DNA of 64,000 nucleotides from Bog-532 sp963742865 (GTDB lineage: Bacteria; Actinomycetota; Actinomycetes; Streptosporangiales; Streptosporangiaceae): assembly GCA_963742865.1 (NCBI GenBank), contig CAVUNW010000050.1:1-64000 (forward strand), in the 5' to 3' direction. A program made the translations under genes and the position numbers. Within the stretch, counting starts at the first letter, position 1, and every line of letters starts with the position of its first letter. This document shows positions 1 through 9,284 of the stretch, one piece after another. The notes under the pieces are model-generated. The model was not told the DNA's origin, made no database searches, and saw nothing but the letters and a program-made list of their open reading frames with translations.

Positions 1-1
1 G

Positions 2-1016
2 ATGTATTGCTGGCGGCTCCCGGAGGAGATACTGAGCGGCGACGTGCATCTGCTCCTGGTCCAGGCGTGGGTGCTGTCGCTGTCCGCCCGGCGGGACGAG
101 GCAGCACTGGCCATCGCGGCGGCGGAACGGCTGGGCGATCTGGGCGCGGGGCCGCTGCCGGACGGCTTCAGCTCGGCCGAGGCGAGCCTGACGCTGCTGC
201 AGGCCTGCTTCCCGTGGGGAGATGTCGGCGCCCAGCTGGAAAATGGCCGCCGGGCGGCCGAGCTTGAGGGCCCCGGGTCACCGTGGCGGCCATTGGCGTG
301 CTGGGCGGTCGGCGTGGGCCTGTACTTCCGGGGTGAACCTGACGAGGCCGACCGGTGGTTCACCGAATCAGCGGCGCTGGCGCCCGCGAGCGCGCAGTGG
401 CTGGCCGGTGAGGCGTCGCTGGCCTACCGATCGCAGATCGCCGTGGAGCGGGACCGTCTTGACGAACAGCGGGCGCTGGCCGAGGCGGCCGCCGAATTCG
501 TGCGGGAGCACGGCACCGGGAAGATCATCGGCGCGGCTCCGCTGGCGCTGGGAGCATCACTTGCGGCGCGCGGCAGGCCCGGGGAGGCACTGCCGCTGAC
601 CAAACGCGGCGTCGCCCTCTCGCGGACCTTTGGCCAGCCCATCCAGCTAGCGAATGCGCTGCTCAGCCAGGCGCCGGTACTCCGGGGCCTGGGCGAGCAC
701 CAGCGTGCCGCCGATGCATAGCCGAGGCGAGATCCATACTCGAATCCTGTCCGGATCCGGGGATCCTGGCCAGAAGGCAACCTGCCCTGGACCGGCCACC
801 GCAGATCCGCCGCGTACTATCCGCAACCAGGAGCTGACGCAGCAGGAGCCCGAGTGCTTAAGCTCCTGCACAGCGAACTGTCCGAGCGGGATATCGGCCG
901 TGAGCTGTATGTGTCGCACAGCACGGTCCACAGCCATGTCCGGGCGATCTACCGCAAGCTCGCGGTGTGCTCCCGGGCCGGCGCGTCGACGTGGCCGCGA
1001 AGTCGGCCTCCTGTAG
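2..1016 (+). pseudogene. LuxR-family (MalT-like) ATPase regulator, C-terminal remnant
   Basis: The first 240 codons form an alpha-helical, tetratricopeptide-like sensor region that is open at the window's left edge, so the N-terminal ATPase domain lies outside. The frame is lost near 718 but continues one frame over (IAEARSILESCPDPG, a sequence typical of this family), returns at about 854 as a LuxR helix-turn-helix (LSERDIGRELYVSHSTVHSH), and shifts again near 985 to finish as RRRGREVGLL with a stop at 1016. Full-length relatives are transcription activators of about 900 residues with an N-terminal nucleotide-binding domain. At least three shifts make this copy nonfunctional as written. The family call is firm; the target genes are unknown. 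Confidence 0.75.
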
Positions 1017-1169
1017 CGAGCATCCCAGGAATAAATGACTGGGCGCCGGGCGACGCCGGGCAGCAGTTTCCCCTAGGGGAGTCCTTCCGATAGGTGGTGA
1101 CGGGTCCCCTGCCTGAGTGTGAGGCTGCGTTGACATGGACAGCTACTGGAGGCAAGGCCGCAGGTACCG

Positions 1170-1349
1170 GTGGTCCTCCGCGGGGAGCTGGGGGATGCGT
1201 TCGGATTCCTGTTTGACGGCATGCGCCTCCAGCGGCTAGCGGGCATGACGGTGCTGACCCGCCGGGTGACCGATCAGGCGCACCTGCTCGGGCTCATCGA
1301 GCAAATCCAGGAGCTGGGCGTTGAGCTCATATCCGTCAATCCAGAATAG
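1170..1349 (+). CDS. Small conserved actinobacterial protein of unknown function
   Basis: A short frame reads VVLRGELGDAFGFLFDGM, then LTRRVTDQAHLLGLIEQIQELGVELISVNPE and a stop. The leucine-rich, helix-prone tail ending in GLIE-IQELG-EL-SV resembles a small actinobacterial family of unknown function that I recall only generically. The start is uncertain: GTG at 1170 gives 59 residues, and the open frame extends back to 1134 without an ATG, so the natural start may have been lost by a frameshift like those in neighbouring genes. No membrane segment or signal peptide is visible. Confidence 0.45.
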   Translation: MVLRGELGDAFGFLFDGMRLQRLAGMTVLTRRVTDQAHLLGLIEQIQELGVELISVNPE

Positions 1350-1404
1350 AAAGCGGACGGCAGTGCAGCCGGTCCCGGGATGAAACGCGGTTGGCCATGA
1401 TGGC

Positions 1405-1714
1405 TCACGCTGCTGGTGGCCCGGGAGGTGCGACGCGGTGCCAAGCGCCGGGGAGGCCGTTACCTGGCGGCCGGCCGGGGCCATCGCCCGTATCCGGGCT
1501 TTCTGCCCGGCCGCGCTGCACGGCCATCAGGAGCACCCGTATGCCGGGGCCCAGAAGTGCGAGGTCGGCGAGCATCTGGACGATGAGCACCACCCGGGCG
1601 GCCTCGGATTTGGCGGCCATATCCCCGAAACCCACCGTAGAGAACACGGTCACACTGAAGTACAACGCGTCCCGTGCGGGTCAGTGGCTCGGTGAAGCTC
1701 CCGAAGAGGCGCGG
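1405..1714 (-). pseudogene. Two-TM potassium channel pore remnant
   Basis: The minus strand encodes FTEPLTRT and then, one frame over, a pore helix and K+ selectivity filter (SVTVFSTVGFGD) followed by a hydrophobic helix (VVLIVQMLADLALLGPGIRVLLM). This is the pore and last transmembrane helix of an Ion_trans_2-type channel. The frame breaks near 1670 between FTEPLTRT and the filter. The N-terminal membrane helix is missing, because upstream sequence belongs to a different protein family (the enoyl-CoA hydratase piece that abuts it). A channel fragment of this size cannot form a complete pore subunit. Confidence 0.7.
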
Positions 1715-1903
1715 TCCCAGCGCTAGTTCGCTGCCCGCCCCGCGGACCCGGCCGCGGATCTTCGCGATCGTGACGACCGGCAGCTCGCTGAGCCTGTGCC
1801 ACAACATGCCCAGCGACGCATCGCCCGGGCCGCCGGCCTTGGCCGCCTCCGCGGTGTACTCCGATGTCCTGGCGATGGCGGGCATGGACACGCTGGCGAT
1901 CAC
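1715..1903 (-). pseudogene. Enoyl-CoA hydratase/isomerase fragment
   Basis: About 63 residues match the central part of crotonase-fold proteins: EYTAEAAKAGGPGDASLG, then LSELPVVTIAKIRGRVRGAGSELAL. In intact members the last segment carries the oxyanion-hole GAGSE region and is followed by about 130 more residues. Here it runs straight into the potassium-channel sequence (LGPRLFGSFTEP) in the same frame. The result is a chimeric open frame of two unrelated families, which points to a deletion or recombination junction near 1714 rather than a functional fusion. Upstream crotonase sequence is not recognisable. Confidence 0.65.
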
Positions 1904-2022
1904 GGCAGCTCAGCCGACGTACCGTGCAGGCGCTGGTTCGCACTATCACTTCCCCTCTGCTGCGCGCACAGGACACTATTGCAGCGGGCTGCCTGCGTCT
2001 ACGGCATTGCCGATGGGTGCGA

Positions 2023-3634
2023 TCAGGTTGCCGTCTCGCTCGCAGGTTGCGCGGACGGCTGGTGGGCGGGATCCGGCGGCTGAAGGGCACCGCGATCAGT
2101 GCGATGACCGCGAGCACCGACAATGCCGCGCGCAGTCCGTCGATGCGGCGGTCGCGTTCTCCTCGACGATGGCGGCGGCCGTCTCGGGGGCACGTCGGCC
2201 TTATCGAGTGCGGCCTGAAGGTCCTGGTCGGAGATGAACGGGGCGCCTCCGGCCAACTGCGTTGTCGCCTGCGTCGTGACCTCCTTCGGGACGGCGGGTG
2301 TTCTGCATGCCGCTCAGGAAGGCCGCCGTCAGGGCCGAATGAGCACCGAGCCGGCCAGGGCCGTGCCGAGCGACGCGCCCAAGTTGGTGAAGGTGTTCTG
2401 GACCCCGCCGACCTCGCTGCTTTGCTCGTCGGGGACCGAAGACACGGTCACGGCGCCGAGCTGTGAGGCGAGCGCGCCGATGCCGAGACCGGCCAGGAGC
2501 ATCGGCCAGGTGGTGATCTCCGGGCCGGCGCCGGCGTCGAGCGCGGCCAGCACGAGACGATCCCGCGAACAGGCAGAGGAGCCCGATCTGGACGACGCGG
2601 CGGGGCGAGGCTTGCGGGAAGACCCGGGGAACACCCGCGGCGGCCAGCAACAGCGTGGCGGACAGCGGCAGCAGCCGGACGCCGGTCTGCAGGGCCGACA
2701 GCCCGAGCGCCACCGAGAGGAACAGGGGCACCGCAAAGAACAGGCCCCCTTGCAGGAGGTACTGGAAGAAGAATACCGTGAGCCCGCCCCGCAGCTGCCG
2801 GTTGTCGAGCATGGCCGGGTCCAGCAGACGGCTCGGCGCCGCGCGCGACGGTGACGCTCCCAGCCAGAGAAGACCCACAGCACGACCCCGCCGGCCAGCA
2901 CCAGCCACACCTGGCGAGACCCCGAACAACGAGGGCGCGCTGGGCTTGGGCTGCACCCAGCCCCAGGCACTCGAGCGGAGCACGCCGAAAACGAACAGGC
3001 CCAGGCCGGCAGCGGAGAGCACGGTGCCGACCAGGTCGAGGTGGGGGCCGTGGGCCGGGGTGTCCGCCACGCTGCGGGCCAGCACGAGTATGGTGAGCAC
3101 GATCAAGACCTCGCCCACGAAGACCCATCGCCATGAGAGGTACGTGGTGACCAGGCCGCCGATCAGCGGCCCGGCCGCCACCGCTATCGCTCCCGCCGAC
3201 ATCACCAGGCCGAAGGCGCGGGGCCGCTCCGAGGGGGCGAAGTTGGAAGCGACCAGAGCGACGATGGCGGGCAGGATCAGTACGGCGCCCATGCCCTCCA
3301 GGAACGACCACCCGAAGATCAAGACGCCGACGTTAGGGGCCAGTGACGTCGTCACCGAGCCACAGCCATAGATGACACAGCCGATAGAGAAGGCGCGGCG
3401 GCGGCCGACGATGCCGCCGATCTTGCCGCCGGTGATCATGAACATGGCCATCACCAGCGTGTAGAGGGTGATGGCCGTCTGTACCCCGGTAACGGTGGTG
3501 CCGAGGTCGCTGGCCACGGTGGCGATGGACACGTTCATCACCGAGCTGTCGAGCGCCATGAGGAACTGCCCGGCGGCCAGCGTGAGCAGGACGGTGCCGG
3601 CCCCACGCTCCGCCCGGGCGGGCCTGGCTCCCAC
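2023..3634 (-). pseudogene. DHA2-type MFS drug exporter with multiple frameshifts
   Basis: From a GTG at 3634 the frame encodes a typical 14-helix MFS exporter: LAAGQFLMALDSSVMNVSIATVASDLG at the first helix, GGKIGGIVGRRRAF as motif A, and AAGPLIGGLVTTYLSWRWVF as motif C. The frame then alternates. VWLVLAGGVVLWVFSGWE and the conserved SSEVGGVQNTFTNLGASLG segment are in a second frame, LAGGAPFISDQDLQAALDKADVPP in a third, and SVLAVIALIAVPFSRRIP and the terminal HQPSAQPASETAT in others, with the natural stop at 2023. At least five indels are needed to restore about 530 residues. Intact relatives export drugs by proton antiport. Confidence 0.8.
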
Positions 3635-3798
3635 GGGGCCGACACTACCGTCCGGGGCGCAGACGCCGACAGTTGCCCAGGCCGCCTCGTGGTACCAGCA
3701 GGGGCCCGGGCCTCAATGCCCATCCCACCCGGGCCCCGGCGTGCATCACCCGTCCCGGACGGTCACAGACCTGCTGGGACCTCCGGCACACTTGGTAG

Positions 3799-4465
3799 AT
3801 GGCGCAGACCTCGATCACGGCTGCCGGTGTGATCGACACCTTCTTGGTGCTGCTGATCGGTATCGGGCCGAAGATCGCGCTGGTCCCGTTCCTGGAGATC
3901 ACCGCTCCGCTTGACCCGGCGGCCAAGCGGCTCGTGGTGCGCAGGATGCTGGTCACGGCGGCGACGGTGGCCCTGGTGCTCATGGCCCTCGGCGAGCTGT
4001 TGCGGGTCCTTCTCCACTTCACGGTGGGGGCATTGTCGATCGCCGGTGGCGTGATCTTGTTCGTCCTGGCAGTGGCCATGGTGCTCGGGCAGGACGGTGG
4101 CCACGGTCACCAACCGAGGGGAAAGACCCGATGCAGCTCGCTCAGTTCCCCCTCGCCGTGCCTTACCTGCTCAACCCGGTCGGCATCGTCGGCCTGGTGA
4201 CGATCTCAGCCGAGCTGGAGTCGCTCACCGTGTTCGCCGTGGCGGTCGGCATCCTCGGGGTGGTCTTGCTGATAGACGTGCGGTGTTCCGCTGGGCGAAC
4301 CAGGTCGGCGCCAAGCTCGACGAAGGCCGCATGCTGGTCACCGAGAAGGTCTTCGGCTTCCTCATCGCCGCCATCGGCGTCCAACTTGTCCTCGACGGCC
4401 TCGAATGGCCGGGGTCATTGCGCACGTCGTGCACTGAACGCAGAACGGGCTGGCCCGAGCCGTAG
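3799..4465 (+). pseudogene. MarC-family integral membrane protein, two frameshifts
   Basis: The first about 100 residues (VIDTFLVLLIGIGPKIALVPFLEITAPLDPAAKRLVVRRM and following helices) match MarC/UPF0056 proteins, six-helix inner-membrane proteins of unclear transport role. The frame shifts near 4110 to QFPLAVPYLLNPVGIVGLVTISAE, which holds the second NP-containing MarC half, and again near 4285 to NQVGAKLDEGRMLVTEKVFGFLIAAIGVQLVLDGL. All helices of a full-length protein of about 215 residues are present once the two shifts are corrected. It is divergent from the MFS gene to its left. No clear ribosome-binding site precedes the ATG. Confidence 0.7.
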
Positions 4466-4519
4466 GGCACATGGTCAACCACGGCCGCGCCGGCTGCCGG
4501 AGGGTGCTCGGCGTACGGG

Positions 4520-5572
4520 CTGGGCGATGCGTCCGAGAAGTTCAGGACGGTCTTGATGTCGTCGGGCTGGCGGGTGTAGGCGTCGGCCCATCGGCCGATA
4601 GGCGCCTGGCGGGTGATGAGGTCAGCCAGCCACGCCGGGTCGGCCTGGGCCAGAGCCTCGGCGGCGAGCTCGTAGTGGTGCCGGTTGGCGTTGACCGAGC
4701 CGAACAGGACGGAGTTCTGCAGGACCATGTTGCGGTTGAGGACCCCGGGGTCGACGGTGGACTCGGCGCCGGCGGCGGAAACGCCGGTGAGGCATATGAC
4801 CCTCTGGCGCACGTGCTGCGGGCCTGTCGAGCAGCATGCCGATGAAGCCCGTACATTCGATGACGACGTCCGCTTCGGCGGCCGCTTCACCAAGCTCACC
4901 GCGGGGGAAATAGGTCGCCCCGAGCCGGCGAACCATGTCGGGCTTGCGGCCTTCGGTGACCAGGTCGACGACGTAGGTGTCGTAGCCGCGCTGAGCGGAC
5001 AGCAGGGCGGCCAGCAACCCGATCGGCCCGGCGCCGGTAATGAGCACCTTCTGGGGTGCCCACGTCGCCCTGCGGCCGATCTTTTCGATATGGTCCCAGG
5101 CCTTGGCCACGACGGTGGTCGGCTCGAGCAACACACCGAGGGCCCCGAGGCCGGGGTCACCTTGACCAGGTACTCGGGGTGGATGCGGTAGCGCTCTGAC
5201 GCATAGCCGTGGCGGGCTTTGATGCCCCGCTCGGTGTACATGCCGTTGGTGCACATGTCCCAGTCGCCGGCGGCGCAGGCGGGGCACGGTACGGGGTCGC
5301 GCCGGCGTACGATGCCGACCACGAGGTCCCCGGCAACGAAGCCCGTCTCGGGGGCGGCTTCGGACACCCGGCCCAGCGACTCGTGCCCGATGATCAGCCG
5401 TTCCTGCCCGGAGGTGCCCACCCGTAGTCGCCGTTGATGATCTCCAGGTCGGTGCCGCAGACACCGATCGCCTGGGTCTGCGACCAGGATGGGCCCGTCG
5501 TCGTCCGAGGTCGGGCATATCGGTGAGAGCGACAGAGCCTCGCTGGCCGGGTATGACCGTGATGGCCCGCAT
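4520..5572 (-). pseudogene. Glucose 1-dehydrogenase-like zinc alcohol dehydrogenase, frameshifted
   Basis: ATG at 5572 opens MRAITVIPGQRGSVALTDMP. Corrected across several shifts, the protein shows the catalytic-zinc motifs GVCGTDLEI and IIGHESLG, a structural-zinc cluster CPACAAGDWDMC, an NAD(P) Rossmann motif VLITGAGPIGLLAALL, and VVIECTGF. This pattern, especially the TNGMYTERGIKARHG-YASERYR segment, is that of the glucose dehydrogenase branch, which oxidises glucose to gluconolactone. Shifts occur near 5500, 5425, 5160 and 4830. Past VLNFSDA (about 4535) the frame reads on without a conserved end, so the 3' boundary is approximate. It overlaps no convincing partner. Confidence 0.72.
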
Positions 5573-5886
5573 ACGCCTCACCATAGCAACCGAACTGATC
5601 TTTCTTCTGGCTGCCTGCCGGACGCCTGGCCAGTCTCCCAGGTGCGAGGTCTTGTAAGCTGCCGGGCAGAAGATGCCGTGGTGACAATGACCGGCTGCGC
5701 ACATAGCATCCGGACTAAGACGGCCGGACAATACGGCATCCAGGGCCGCAGCACCGGGCCGCCCAGTCACTTGCTACGCGCTTCTTCAACTTCCCATGCA
5801 GAAATACTCCCAGAACAGAGCACATGCCGGGAGCAGGAAGAAGCGTCCTGCGCGATGGCGGACCGGACAATGTCACGGAGGGAAAC
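5573..5886. other. Intergenic region, no gene recognised
   Basis: This 314-bp stretch lies between the divergent dehydrogenase and cyclase genes. Short frames in it lack conserved motifs. It should hold both promoters, but I see no convincing -35/-10 pair. The only clear signal is the GGAGGG Shine-Dalgarno sequence just before the cyclase GTG. Confidence 0.5.
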
Positions 5887-6573
5887 GTGACGCCTCAGAC
5901 GACGGACTGGATAGACGTGTCGGTGACCGTCAAGCATGGCATGCCGCACTGGCCTGACAATCCGCCGATCGTGCTGGAGGGAATGATCGACCTCGGGCGC
6001 GGTGATGACTGCAACGTCTCCCGCCTGGCCATGGGGGTGCACAGCGGCACCCACATGGACGGGCCGGTAACTTCCTGCACGAAGCGGCCGGGCTGGATGA
6101 GATGCCGCTGACCGCGACAATGGGCCAGGCCCGGGTAATCCAGATCGAGCATCCCCGCGAGATCACCGCCGGCGAGATCCGCCAGCACAGCTGCAAGCCG
6201 GGGAACGTGTCCTGTTCCGGAACATCAAACTCGGCCCCGTGCTGGCGTAGTCGCACCTTCGTCGAGGACTTCGTGTACATCGCCGAGCAGGCCGCCATCC
6301 ACCTGGCGGAAAACAAAGGTCCAGACCGTCGGGATCGACTACCTATCCGTCGGCCGCTACCACGCTGACGGGGCGAGATCCACAGATCCTGCTCCGGGCC
6401 GGATCTCGATGATCGAAGGGCTAGACCTGTCACGGTCACCGAAGGCCAGTACGAGATGATCTGCTGCCGGTCAAACTGCACGGCAGCGACGGGCACCAGC
6501 CCGGGCCATCCTCCGGCCCCTCGGCAACCACGGCCCCGGCCAGCAGGCCGTTCCCGCGGGGGCGGCGAAATGA
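5887..6573 (+). pseudogene. Cyclase-family metal hydrolase (kynurenine formamidase-like), frameshifted
   Basis: The GTG at 5887 is preceded by GGAGGG, which supports it over an upstream ATG. The N-terminus TTDWIDVSVTVKHGMPHWPDNPP leads to the family's metal-binding signature HSGTHMDGP. The frame then shifts near 6070 to DEMPLTATMGQARVIQIEHPREITAGEI, and further shifts give FVEDFVYIAEQAAIHLAE and a C-terminus ending at TGA 6573. The fold is that of the cyclase/arylformamidase family, whose members hydrolyse amides or lactones at a bound Zn or Mn. At least three indels interrupt an otherwise full-length gene (about 220 residues). The substrate is unknown. Confidence 0.7.
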
Positions 6574-6592
6574 TCTTGTGGCAGCAGTCGGC

Positions 6593-7006
6593 CTACGCTG
6601 GCGGCGCCTCGACCGGTGGCGGGAAGGCACGGGTCTGATTGGCGGCGGACGCGCCGGTCAGCTCGGCGACCTTGCCGTCCGCGACGAGATGGCGCCAGCT
6701 CGTCTGCCAGTCGGGCAGGCCCGGGCTGTCCTGCTCCCAGTCGACGAACGTCGCCTCGTCGCAGAAATGGTCCAGGCGCGCGCTGATGCCGAGGTGCGGC
6801 TGGCTGTCCACAAAGGCCTGCATCAGCCCGCGATCCTGCCAGGCGCTGACGCTCCACCACGCGTTATTGGCGTCGGCGAGCGCGTCCGCTCCGAGGTTGC
6901 CCGCCGACTTCTGCGCCTGCTCTATCGCGGCTACGGCGTCCGTGAAGAAGTCATCCAGGAGCGACGCATCCTTCAGCCGGAGCCGGGTCACAACGATGAC
7001 TGCCAT
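6593..7006 (-). CDS. Small cytosolic protein, ABM-like, function unknown
   Basis: The frame opens at ATG 7006 with GGGGAGGT just upstream, a better start than the in-frame alternative 33 bases earlier. The 137-residue product begins MAVIVVTRLRLKDASLLDDFF and includes NNAWWSVSAWQDRGLMQAFVDSQPHLG, a layout (beta strand, long helix, WWSVSAW strand, helix) reminiscent of the dimeric ferredoxin-like antibiotic-biosynthesis monooxygenase fold. No cofactor-binding residues can be named. The frame is intact, unlike its neighbours on both sides. It is convergent with the cyclase gene. Function is inferred only from fold resemblance. Confidence 0.6.
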   Translation of the reverse strand: MAVIVVTRLRLKDASLLDDFFTDAVAAIEQAQKSAGNLGADALADANNAWWSVSAWQDRGLMQAFVDSQPHLGISARLDHFCDEATFVDWEQDSPGLPDWQTSWRHLVADGKVAELTGASAANQTRAFPPPVEAPPA

Positions 7007-7126
7007 CAGGACCTCCCCAGGCCTGGCCGTCGGGCCCATGGCCGATCGCGCCCATCGTGCAAGATCGCAAATCCAGCATGCCAGCCGGAAGGCCTCCCGT
7101 CAGCAAAGGGCAGGCAAGATGAGGGC

Positions 7127-7681
7127 ATGAGCCTTGACCCCTCGTTCCAGAGCCCGGCAGAAAGCGCTCACCCGGCCGGAGGAGACGGGCACGTCATCCA
7201 CGGATCGTTCACGTTGCCGCTTGACCTGGCGGTGTCACCGGATCGCGTGTTCGCGGCCTTCGCTGACCCATCGCTGCGAAAGCGGTGGTTCCGCGTTCCC
7301 AGCGAGCCGGGAGCATCCCACTATGAGCTGGACTTCCGGGTCGGCGGGCACGAGATCGCCCAGGGCGTGTTCGCGCCGGCGGGAGTGCGCGAGCACATCG
7401 AGTACCGGTCCCAGTTCGTGGACATCGTGGCCGATGAGCGGATCGTCTTCAGCTACCAGGTGATCCTGGACGGCCGTCCCCGGTGGGTGGCTCTCGTGAC
7501 GGTCGAGCTGGCCCCGGACGGCGGCGGAACGCATCTGAGCCGCACGGAGCAGTACGCCTTCCTCACCTACAGCGGGGACGGGCAGCAGGACGTCGCGCAC
7601 CTGAAGGGCAGCGCACGGCTGCAGCTCAACGGCCTGGCCTACGTGCTGAATGGCGGTGGGCAGTCGCTACCGGGACATTGA
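7127..7681 (+). CDS. SRPBCC/AHSA1-type START-like domain protein
   Basis: The 184-residue frame (ATG 7127) contains LPLDLAVSPDRVFAAFADPSLRKRWF, the typical opening of an SRPBCC domain of the Aha1 C-terminal-like kind. VGGHEIAQGVF, EYRSQFVDIVADERIVFSYQ and GGGTHLSRTEQYAFL then follow the family order. Such proteins form a helix-grip fold with a hydrophobic cavity. Bacterial members are often paired with ArsR regulators, but none is adjacent here. The region upstream of ATG is open in frame but unconserved, and a start inside it is unlikely. No frame damage is visible. The ligand is unknown. Confidence 0.75.
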   Translation: MSLDPSFQSPAESAHPAGGDGHVIHGSFTLPLDLAVSPDRVFAAFADPSLRKRWFRVPSEPGASHYELDFRVGGHEIAQGVFAPAGVREHIEYRSQFVDIVADERIVFSYQVILDGRPRWVALVTVELAPDGGGTHLSRTEQYAFLTYSGDGQQDVAHLKGSARLQLNGLAYVLNGGGQSLPGH

Positions 7682-7693
7682 TGGCGCAGCTGG

Positions 7694-7936
7694 TCACGAG
7701 TCGGGCGGAGGGCTCTCATCGGCGGCGGCCAGGAGACGACGGGCCTGGACCTCATCGGAGGCAGCGACCAGCACGCGGACACCCTGGATCTGCAACTGCG
7801 GTTCCTGTCCTCCGGCATCATCGGCCGACACAGCGGCGGTCAGGCCATAGCTGCGGAGCATGCCGACGATCAGGTCCGCCTCGCTACGGCTGGCGGTGAC
7901 CGTCACCGGCACGACCGCGCCTTCGTGAAGGGACAC
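7694..7936 (-). CDS. DUF2007-type small signal-transducing protein
   Basis: The GTG at 7936 starts an 80-residue protein. Its core PVTVTASRSEADLIVGMLRSYGL and ILV-type strand GVRVLVAASDEVQARRLL match the DUF2007 'putative signal transducing protein' pattern: beta-alpha-beta-beta-alpha with an EA-hydrophobic helix followed by a strand and an arginine-rich second helix. Such proteins are small, cytosolic and of unknown partner. It converges on the SRPBCC gene with a 12-bp gap. The sequence is intact, and no regulatory signal is evident. Confidence 0.65.
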   Translation of the reverse strand: MSLHEGAVVPVTVTASRSEADLIVGMLRSYGLTAAVSADDAGGQEPQLQIQGVRVLVAASDEVQARRLLAAADESPPPDS

Positions 7937-8099
7937 ATTCCTGGCCTGGTCGACGTCGGAGAACGGGCGTCTCCTCGGCCTTGCGTTTACGGTCCACGGT
8001 GCCGGCTCCTCCGCTACTGGGGGGCAGTGGCATCGGCCGACGCCACTGCCTCCAGCATCACGCCGTCAGCCTCGTGGTGCCAGGCAGGGTACTGCACCG

Positions 8100-8652
8100 C
8101 TGGAGAACACGGTCGCGCTGGTCACGGGAGCGAGCAGCGGCATCGGGGCCGCCACGGCGCGCCGGCTGCCGCCGAAGGCGCGGCGGTGGCCCTGGGCACA
8201 CTCACGGAAGAGTGGGACCGGATGGTCGCCCTTAACGTCCAGGGGCAGCTGTACGTCACGCATGCCGCCCTCCCCCACTGGTCCGTTCGGCGGAAAGTTC
8301 ACCGCGCCGGTCGCGGAACCGGTCACCATCAGCTCCACCGCCGGACGGGTGGCACGCCCCGGCGCCAGCGTGTACGCGCTGACCAAGTTCGGCGTGGCCG
8401 CGTTCTCCGAATCACTCCGGCAGGAACTCGTCGGGCAGCGGGTCCGCGTGAGCGTGGTCGAGCCCGGCACGGTGGACACCGAACTGGCGTCACACCTCCG
8501 TGAGGACATCCAGCAGGCGCGCGGAGCCAGGTCGAGTCGATCGAGCCGCTGCGGCCGGAGGACATCGCCACGCCGTCGCCTACATCGTCACCCGCGACCG
8601 CCGGGTCGCAGTCAACGAGATGCTCGTCCGCGCCGGCGAGCAGACCTGGTAA
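8100..8652 (+). pseudogene. Short-chain dehydrogenase/reductase with internal deletion
   Basis: The sequence LENTVALVTGASSGIGAATA at the start is the NAD(P)-binding TGxxxGIG motif. After AAEGAAVALGT the next family segment is EEWDRMVALNVQGQLYVTHAALPH, so roughly 40-50 residues including the NNAG motif are missing. A frame change then leads to ISSTAGRVARPGASVYALTKFGV, which retains the catalytic Ser and YxxxK, and to VSVVEPGTVDTELASHLRED. A further shift precedes the C-terminal VNEMLVRAGEQTW and TAA at 8652. The deletion and frame breaks make it a decayed oxidoreductase. No start codon is preserved. Confidence 0.7.
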
Positions 8653-8673
8653 CCGGCGCCGGGATGCCGTGAA

Positions 8674-8688
8674 GTTCGGTCAATGAAC
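8674..8688. promoter_or_regulatory. Predicted HxlR operator 1 (upstream of hxlR-type gene)
   Basis: GTTCGGTCAATGAAC lies 22 bp before the HxlR-family ATG. Its reverse complement is GTTCATTGACCGAAC, which differs by one base from the site just after the regulator gene (GTTCATTGACTGAAC). The following bases TAGCG are shared with the third site. Position and repetition suggest an autoregulatory operator. Confidence 0.6.
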
Positions 8689-8709
8689 TAGCGGCGTTAT
8701 GCTGTCAGC

Positions 8710-9234
8710 ATGCCACTGCCGAAGGACTATTCGGGCCAGCAGTGCTCGCTGGCGCGGGCACTGGAGATCGTCGGCGAGCGCTGGACGCTGCTGATCGTGC
8801 GGGACGCCTTCTTCGGCGTCCGCCGGTTCGGCGACTTCGCCGTCCACCTGAACATTCCGCGCGCGGTCCTGTCGGCCCGGCTCGGGTCGCTGACCGAGGC
8901 GGGGGTGCTGTCCGGCGAGGCCGGAACGCATGGCCACACCGAATACGTGCTGACCGCCAAGGGGCGGACGCTCTGGCCGGCGATCCGCAGCCTGCTCGAC
9001 TGGGGCGACGAGCACTACTCCGCGGAGGGCCCGCGCCGGGTGTTTCAGCACGCCGCGGACTCCGGGATCGTGACCGCCGGGGGGGTCTGCGCGGGCTGCG
9101 GGCGGGCGGTACCCGTGGACAACCTCGTCGTCGCCCCCGGCCCGGGCCTGGCGGCGAGACCGGCCGCCGGGGACCCGGTCAGCCGGGCCCTGGCCGTCCC
9201 GCACCGGCTGCTGGAGCCACTGCACGCCGGATAG
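8710..9234 (+). CDS. HxlR-family winged-helix transcriptional regulator
   Basis: The intact 174-residue protein begins MPLPKDYSGQQCSLARALEIVGERWTLLIVRDAFFGVRRFGDF, the HxlR hallmark with a Cys near the N-terminus (Cys12) and W-T-LLI-R. The winged helix continues through IPRAVLSARLGSLTEAGVL. An additional C-terminal segment, CAGCGRAVPVDNLVV, carries a CxxC pair that could bind zinc or act as a thiol switch. The protein is a DNA-binding dimer by family. The gene is flanked by inverted repeats on both sides and followed by an MFS pump, so autoregulation and control of the pump are likely. The inducer is unknown. Confidence 0.85.
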   Translation: MPLPKDYSGQQCSLARALEIVGERWTLLIVRDAFFGVRRFGDFAVHLNIPRAVLSARLGSLTEAGVLSGEAGTHGHTEYVLTAKGRTLWPAIRSLLDWGDEHYSAEGPRRVFQHAADSGIVTAGGVCAGCGRAVPVDNLVVAPGPGLAARPAAGDPVSRALAVPHRLLEPLHAG

Positions 9235-9237
9235 AGA

Positions 9238-9252
9238 GTTCATTGACTGAAC
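9238..9252. promoter_or_regulatory. Predicted HxlR operator 2
   Basis: GTTCATTGACTGAAC starts 4 bp past the HxlR gene's stop codon and 65 bp before the MFS ATG. Its arms GTTCA and TGAAC are perfectly complementary around a 5-bp spacer. It is the reverse-complement equivalent of operator 1 with 14 of 15 bases matching. Confidence 0.6.
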
Positions 9253-9284
9253 CAGCCGCACCTCGCTATGGTCGTCGTTGGTAC

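Noticed and set aside
1715..1903. Functional fusion of a crotonase with a channel
   Set aside because: Both parts are truncated within their folds and the channel part is frameshifted, so the join is a scar rather than a designed fusion.
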